Assembly: GCF_041146795.1 (NCBI RefSeq)
Contig: NC_135185.1
Coordinates: 10,349,529 to 10,413,528, forward strand
Reading direction: 5' to 3'
From: Maylandia zebra
Taxonomy: Eukaryota > Chordata > Actinopteri > Cichliformes > Cichlidae
DNA: 64,000 nt
In this document: positions 58,740 through 64,000 of the stretch, in pieces
Position numbering within the stretch: position 1 is the stretch's first letter
Layout of the letters: every line of letters begins with the position of its first letter
Program-made: the position numbers and the translations under genes
The notes under the pieces: generated by a model
Seen by the model: the letters and a program-made list of their open reading frames with translations, nothing else
The model's database searches: none
What the model was told of the DNA's origin: nothing

Positions 58740-58799
58740 TTCAGGAACTCTAAGGAACATTTAACCATCGACTTTTAATGTAGATATTTAAAAAAAATA

Positions 58800-59090
58800 T
58801 GTAGGACTGCTTTCTTCCATTTGCACAATATCTGTAAAATTATAAACATCCTGTCTCAGAGTGATGCTTAAAAACTAGTTCATGCATTTATTACTTCTGG
58901 GATGGACGACTGTAATTCATTATTGTCAGGAAGTGCTGTCTCTCAGGATCTCGAGTACTGAAGGGGACTAAAGTAGAGATCATATTTCCTCTATACAAGC
59001 TTCTCTTCTCTGGCTCCTGTTAAATGCAGAATTTAATTTAAAATCCTGCAGCTCAACAATAAAGTCCTGAATAATCAGTCCAACCAATAG
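58800..59090 (+). repeat. Diverged LINE relic (RT C-terminal type)
   Basis: Blocks such as GGGATGGACGACTGTAATTC, TTATTGTCAGGAAGTGCTGT and AAAATCCTGCAGCTCAACAA recall the 3' coding region of fish Rex1/L2-type LINEs (DYCNSLLSG motif region). The frame is broken. Confidence 0.4.
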
Positions 59091-59099
59091 GAGGGAACT

Positions 59100-60110
59100 T
59101 AGAAACAATAATTTTGAAACGAGGAACTAAACCCACGAATAAAAACTTCAGCAGCACCGAATAATGTAAAAGAACCAAAACTCAAATATTGCATCAAGAG
59201 CTAAACGCTCATCATCCTCCAGTGATAATAAAACAAAATGAGGAAGTTAAAACTCAAACAAACAAACATCAAAAATCTAAATGCAAATATTCCATTATAC
59301 CTCACTGAGTTTCCTGCCTTTAGGCTGAACACCAAAGGACATGAACTCTCTTTTATAGCGGTGCTTTTAAATGTTTTTATGAATGAACTGCTTATTTTAG
59401 GGTTCTTGTTTGTAATGATTGTGATTGTTTATTGCCTTTGACTCATTTCAGGAATTAATGTAAACACTTTTCATTTAATAATTAAACTTCAGACCTACAA
59501 GAAGAAATAAATTTGTGGTACATTGTCAGCTTCTGTCTTTGTGGTCAAACCCTTTCCTGCTTTCAGCTCCTGAACTCAGAGCTCTGACACACTGTGACAT
59601 TTTTCTCTTCCTCATCGCGGTTTATCATTAACAGGGTTTTTCTTTTTCCATCATTCTCTGTGAAATGCCTGCCATTTCTGTTATTTTCTAACAGATGAAT
59701 AATTGGACAGTTGTTATGAATGCGCCATATAAATAAAATTTAATTTAAACTTATTCAGTGAAATATGTTGTTGAATTAAAAACAAATCAAACACACTTAC
59801 ACTAATGCTAATATGTTTATAAAAAGCATTTTATTATTAACATGGCTGATGGTTATAAACAGTTTATATTGTGTTGTAGTTCCTGATTCTGACCACTGGA
59901 GGGCAGTGAACACAAACTGTTTTATCATTTTACTAAATCAAAAATAAAATACAAGTTCAGATAAATTTAGATGAATAAGCAGCAGCCGTCATATCAGCTG
60001 ATTACACACACAATGTGAAAAAGCATCACAGCAATGATTCAGCAGCTCCTCTACGTTATAAACAGGTTTTATCTGTCAAACAGGATCAAATTTATTCTGA
60101 TCACTGTGAA
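59100..60110. other. Stretch without a recognised gene
   Basis: AT-rich non-coding DNA. No motif, repeat end or splice pattern recognised. Confidence 0.4.
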
Positions 60111-60111
60111 A

Positions 60112-60394
60112 TGGTAAATGGTCTGTATTTATATAACGCTTTACTAGTCACTAAGGACCCCAAAGCGCTTTACACTACATTCAGTCATCCACACATTCAC
60201 ACACTGGTGATGGCAGCTACATTGTAGCCACAGCTGCCCTGGGGCGCACTGACAGAGGCGAGGCTGCCGGACACTGGCGCCACCGGGCCCTGTGATGACC
60301 AGCAGTAGGCACCGGAGACTGTCCGAGCCAGGGCTCAAACCAGCAAACTTCCGATTACAGGACGAACTGCCAACTCTTGAGCCACGATCGCCAG
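60112..60394 (-). repeat. tRNA-derived SINE, minus strand
   Basis: Same family as 3,774-4,048: A-box-like TGGCTCAAGAGTTGG at about 60,380 and a diverged B-box GTTTGAGCCC on the minus strand, with tail blocks CCCAAAGCGCTTTACAC. Confidence 0.7.
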
Positions 60395-60699
60395 TAAAGA
60401 TAAATGTGCAGCTACACCATGAATGTAACTCAGTACATATATATTGTTTTGCCTTTGTTAAATATTGCAGTGAGAGCGAGAGTGTGGAGCAGACACACAT
60501 CAGGGTCAGAGGTCAAATCCAGGACTCTGCATTTAGCCACACATGAGGTCACCTGTTGAACCTGTGAGCTAAACTGGTGCCTGGATTCAGTCGTTTAGGA
60601 GAATTTACACACAGCACACAGTCACTAAGCTTCATTTAACTTTCACTGACCCAGAGCTTTTTCAAACACACTCTGAGCATCTTCAGCGAGCTCACTGAG

Positions 60700-61335
60700 G
60701 ATAACATTCAGAACTTTATACGTTGTAGTGTAGTTCTGCTGCAGCCAGTGGTGAAATGATGACGGCCTGCAGATCAACGTATGACACACCTGTTCTGTCA
60801 GAAAGTCTCTTCAGAGACGGGATATCGAGACCAAACGCAAAAACATAATCTGTGACGGCACCAACCAGCACAGCAGCATCAACAGCAATAGAAAGACCAG
60901 GAAGTGGAACAGCTGCTCCAGCTGCAGACAGAGTGGCCAACCAATATAATCGGCGCTTGAAAGTTTTTTTCTTCTTCCTGATGATCTCTGGGTTTATGTT
61001 GGGCATGACGAACAGCAGAGCATCTCTCTTCTTTGAAGGAAGGTCTCTGTCTAAGGCAGGGGTGTCAAACGTATGGCCCCCGGGCCGGATCAGGCCCGCA
61101 AACAGGTTTAATCCGGCCCATGAGATGATTTTGTAAAGTATAAAAATGAGCAGCAATTTTTCAATAAAGAAACTGCTGTTCCAATTGTGTCCATTGGATG
61201 GCGCAATAGCAATTGTGAGCTAGTTTGTTTTGCCCGCGAAATTTAAACCTGATGTGCTTTGGCGCCCTCATTGCCCAAATAAGGTGGAGCTTAAAGCTGG
61301 ACACCAGGAACACCTGCGGAGACTCGACACCTAAA
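60700..61335 (-). pseudogene. Broken IRG C-terminal exon, minus strand
   Basis: From an acceptor at about 61,345 the minus strand encodes GLRDLGVESPQVFLVSSFKL, then is interrupted by an insertion of about 225 bp, then resumes LDRDLPSKKRDALLFVMPNI through SYVDLQAVIISPLAAAELHY and stops near 60,716, before the last ~60 IRG residues. It is homologous to the exon at 20,025-20,662. No GTPase exon is seen upstream on this strand to the window edge. It is a dead IRG copy. Confidence 0.8.
61057..61281 (+). mobile_element. hAT-type short element inserted in the IRG pseudogene
   Basis: It begins caggggtgtcaaacgtatgg and continues CCCCCGGGCCGGATCAGGCC, the typical start of a hAT-derived repeat. The second end is not recognisable, so it is truncated or rearranged. 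It splits IRG codons LHL and (T)LDRDLP. Confidence 0.6.
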
Positions 61336-61389
61336 TCTCTGAGTCCTGGCACAGAAAAAACACACAATATGATGTTAAGATACAAAATA

Positions 61390-62080
61390 ATAAAAACATC
61401 TAAAACTGCATTTTATCATTCAGCAGATTCAGTGAGCCGACTGACTTTATACATGTGTAAAGGATTTGAACTCATAGTGTAACTTGTAAGCCACCATGTA
61501 CAGACTGGAGTCGTGTTTTCATATTGGTGATTTTATAGCTTACTGTTGCTATATATTCCTTATTAAGCTTATTATATATTTATACATTTTATAATACACT
61601 GTGGCATTTTATGTGTAACATTTAAGCTAATGTGATGAGTAATAGTGATGAGATGGAGGACATGTATTGTGTTTTCCTCTCTCGTTTCTGTCAGATCTGG
61701 AGACAAGCGGTAATATCACAATAAACCATCTCACTAGGTGCCCCACGTAACTTAGGATCACACAACATGTTGGCTCTCCAACAAAAATCCCAAAATTAAG
61801 GCTCTTCTTTAACAAAACTACACCTGAAAACTTACACGGTATACAAAATGAATTCACATAATGTGACCACACATTACGGTGTGTCACAGAAGAACTTATT
61901 TTAGTTTAAGTTTCTGAGATCACAAAATCATTTGTTTTGTTTTCAAAATTATTTTTTATTTTAGGTCACTAAAATGATTATCCACATCTGTTTTTAGTAT
62001 TTAGTTTCACTGAACTATAATAACTTTAAAGTAAACACGGTTATGGTACCATAAAACATCCAGCAGTGCTCTGATTGGTT
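61390..62080. other. Stretch without a recognised gene
   Basis: AT-rich DNA between the IRG pseudogene and the leader exon. Nothing coding recognised. Confidence 0.4.
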
Positions 62081-62084
62081 GGAG

Positions 62085-62172
62085 GTCCACAGTAACTTCT
62101 GCTGCTGACAATTGAAGTTATAAACTGAAACTAAACTGAAACCAGAAAGAGCTCAAGAAACTGGAGACGCAG
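62085..62172 (+). promoter_or_regulatory. ISRE-like promoter and leader exon of a gene extending past the window
   Basis: GAAACTAAACTGAAACC followed by AGAAAG (about 62,127-62,149) is a run of GAAA units as in interferon-response elements. TATAAA lies just before it and ATTGG at about 62,080. A donor gtacgt follows at 62,173. The layout resembles the leader of the IRG gene at 12.8-12.95 kb, so an IRG-type or other interferon-induced gene may lie to the right. No coding exon appears before the window ends. Confidence 0.45.
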
Positions 62173-62511
62173 GTACGTGTAAGTTTGTATTTCTGTGGTG
62201 TGAAAATGCTTCATAAATCAGTCCAGATATGAAACTATAACTTAAGTTATATGTAGTGAAATGTAAACCTTTGTGTCTACATGGCAAAAATCAATGACTG
62301 TGATGCATTTGGGTGCGCCTCGTAAACGTAACAATCTCTACACAAATAGCTGGTGAGGTTGTTAAAAGCTGGTACATTCCTGTTAAACTTCTAATCATTA
62401 CTTTGTTGTTGCTTTGGTTTTTGAATATTTCAAACTTCTACACATTTAGTTCTACATGTTGCAACAACACTTATTATGGTATAATACTGCTACGGGGTGT
62501 CGTCCTATTAT

Positions 62512-62816
62512 TGTAATAGTTGGAAGGTTCACTAGTGTGAGTGCAGCGGCCGCCATTACAGGCGAGCACGTTGCTCTCCGTGCATCTGTTTACAGAGAAC
62601 GTAAAATGGCGTCGGTGACTACTTAACCCTGGCACATGTACGTATGTATGAACAGGGTAGAGCCGCGGAGACCTGGCTTGTATGGTCTTGTTCTGTTAAC
62701 GCCAAATAAAGGACTGTTACTTTGACTGACTGACCTCCGAGATGTCCGGCTAACCTTCACACCACGTGCCCCTCTGGACCTACTGGTCGCTCCTTCCTCG
62801 CCAGACCGCCGTTACA
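62512..62816 (+). mobile_element. Possible solo LTR
   Basis: About 305 bp beginning TGTAATAG and ending CGTTACA, with AATAAA at about 62,705 and a GTTACTTTGACTGACTGACC stretch. The ends fit TG...CA, but I could not find a matching target duplication. It is a fossil if correct. Confidence 0.35.
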
Positions 62817-62829
62817 ATGTGGAACTTTT

Positions 62830-63510
62830 AAATGTTCTTCACAAAAATTCATGTAACTAAATTATTATCAAGATTCTGGTTCATCATCAGTTACCTATAT
62901 GATTAGTTTTAACTTGTTGAACTGCAACATTTATCCCCCTTACTGTAAAAGTGAGGCTGCTGATTTACTGGGCAGTCTGCAGTTCTACCCCCAGCTGTCT
63001 GAACTTTTATCTTTTTTTAATTAAGGTTTTCTTCATTTAAAAGCTCTGAATATGCTACCTGACATTTTGATCTGCACTCCCTGCTGCTTTGTGGTTCTGT
63101 TGGATTTTAGCAATTTTTTGTTTGCCAACTGCCTCAAAGAAGAAGAGTCTCTGAGTTCAACAGCTTTCAGCATCTTAAGCTCAGCAGGACACGGACAGTT
63201 GGAACTACATATATAAAAGTTTCTTGATTCTGGCTTTTGACCAGCAGTTTCTGTTTTGAAACTTTTTATTTTTCCTTCTAATATATTACTTCTAGTTTCT
63301 TGGTAAAGGCTGAGTTATTTTCATTATGATAATGGCAGTGGCTTTACAGATACTTTGTTAGTGTACTTAAGTAGAATTGTAAAGTTCCTGCACTTTACTT
63401 GAGTGTTTGTATTTCTGACAACTTTTTCCTTTTAATCCCAACATTTTTAAACAAATATCTGTACTTTCTAGTACTTATATTCTCAAAACAGACTTAAGTT
63501 CATCTATAGC
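62830..63510. other. Stretch without a recognised gene
   Basis: AT-rich non-coding DNA; probably intronic if the leader exon at 62.1 kb is real. Confidence 0.35.
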
Positions 63511-63512
63511 TG

Positions 63513-63905
63513 TCATGGTCCCTGTGTCTACCCGGTCAGCTCAGGTGGGCTACGTGTTTTTGCTGTTGCTTTTCTCTCGCTCTCTCTCTCTCTCCTGTCT
63601 CCTTTCTGCCTGGGCGGAGCTTACTGTGGGCTCCAGCCTTTGGCCCACACACCTGCAAACAATCACTTACCTGTGGCTCGTTATCCTGCTTCTCATGGCC
63701 AATATTTAAGACAGTGGCTCAGAGCTTCTTGTCGCTGGCTTAAAGTATGATGAACGTTCCCTGGATACCTGTGCATGCGTGTGGCGAGAGCGGAGCGTGT
63801 GTACGGTTGTGTGTGGATCAACAATCGAGTGTGGTGTCCCTCTCCATCCCGTGGAACCCCTGGCCTTCCCCACATTTGTATATAGCTCACTTGATGTTGT
63901 AAAGA
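63513..63905 (+). repeat. LTR-like dispersed repeat, truncated
   Basis: It starts TGTCATGGTCCC, like the ends of the two LTR families in this window, contains a CTCT run and a CCAATATTTAAGACAG promoter-like block, and is cut on its right by a SINE. A fossil fragment; family not determined. Confidence 0.35.
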
Positions 63906-64000
63906 ATGGTAAATGGCCTGTATTTGTGTAGCACTTTTACTAGTCCCCCCTAGGGACCCCAAAGTGCTTTACACACCCAGTCATCCATCCATTCACACAC
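63906..64000 (-). repeat. tRNA-derived SINE tail, cut by window end
   Basis: ATGGTAAATGGCCTGTATTT, GGGACCCCAAAGTGCTTTAC and CATTCACACAC match the tails of the copies at 3.8 and 60.1 kb. Confidence 0.7.

Overview
The window reads as nuclear DNA of a ray-finned fish, probably a percomorph. Genes have short exons with GT-AG introns. The repeats are typical of teleosts: Tc1 transposons with 340-codon transposases, hAT and PIF/Harbinger-like short elements, R4/Dong-type and CR1/L2-type LINEs, tRNA-derived SINEs and many dinucleotide repeats. All calls come from reading the sequence; no database was searched.

Layout. About 0.4-5.2 kb holds a plus-strand HECT-domain ubiquitin-ligase gene with two tandemly duplicated 66-bp exons. 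About 5.3-12.7 kb is repeat relics, including a strange palindromic array at 7.67-7.92 kb and fossil LTR-retroelement pieces. About 12.8-20.7 kb is an interferon-inducible GTPase (IRG) gene: an ISRE-like promoter and leader exon, a roughly 4-kb first intron holding an R4-type LINE and a Tc1 fragment, a GTPase exon and a C-terminal exon. Two damaged IRG copies lie at 30.8-31.4 kb (plus) and 60.7-61.3 kb (minus). A second ISRE-like leader exon at 62.1 kb points out of the window. Between them are a solo LTR with a Harbinger-like insertion (22.2-24.3 kb), an intact Tc1 element (26.1-27.7 kb) and a hAT-like element (27.7-28.6 kb).

32.27-44.58 kb is one nest. A Tc1-like element is split by a hAT-like short element, which is split by a non-autonomous LTR element, whose LTR is split by a poly(A)-tailed insertion. 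On the other side it is split by a CR1/L2-type LINE, whose microsatellite-bearing 3' part received two R4-type LINE copies and a second intact Tc1.

44,747-58,739 is the most interesting object. It is a 13,993-bp DNA transposon with equal 545-bp terminal inverted repeats, nearly identical, and a 7-bp target duplication (TTCAGGA). It carries two genes transcribed inward from its ends. On the minus strand is a KDZ (Kyakuja-Dileera-Zisupton) transposase of about 16 exons with a cysteine cluster and recognisable D, D and E motifs. On the plus strand is a gene combining a small zinc-ribbon exon, a proline/serine repeat made by a 30-bp minisatellite, and a C-terminal chromodomain-like segment. The chromodomain partner may be an undescribed cargo or cofactor. 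The terminal repeats imply recent movement, although the transposase has one clear frame break in this copy.
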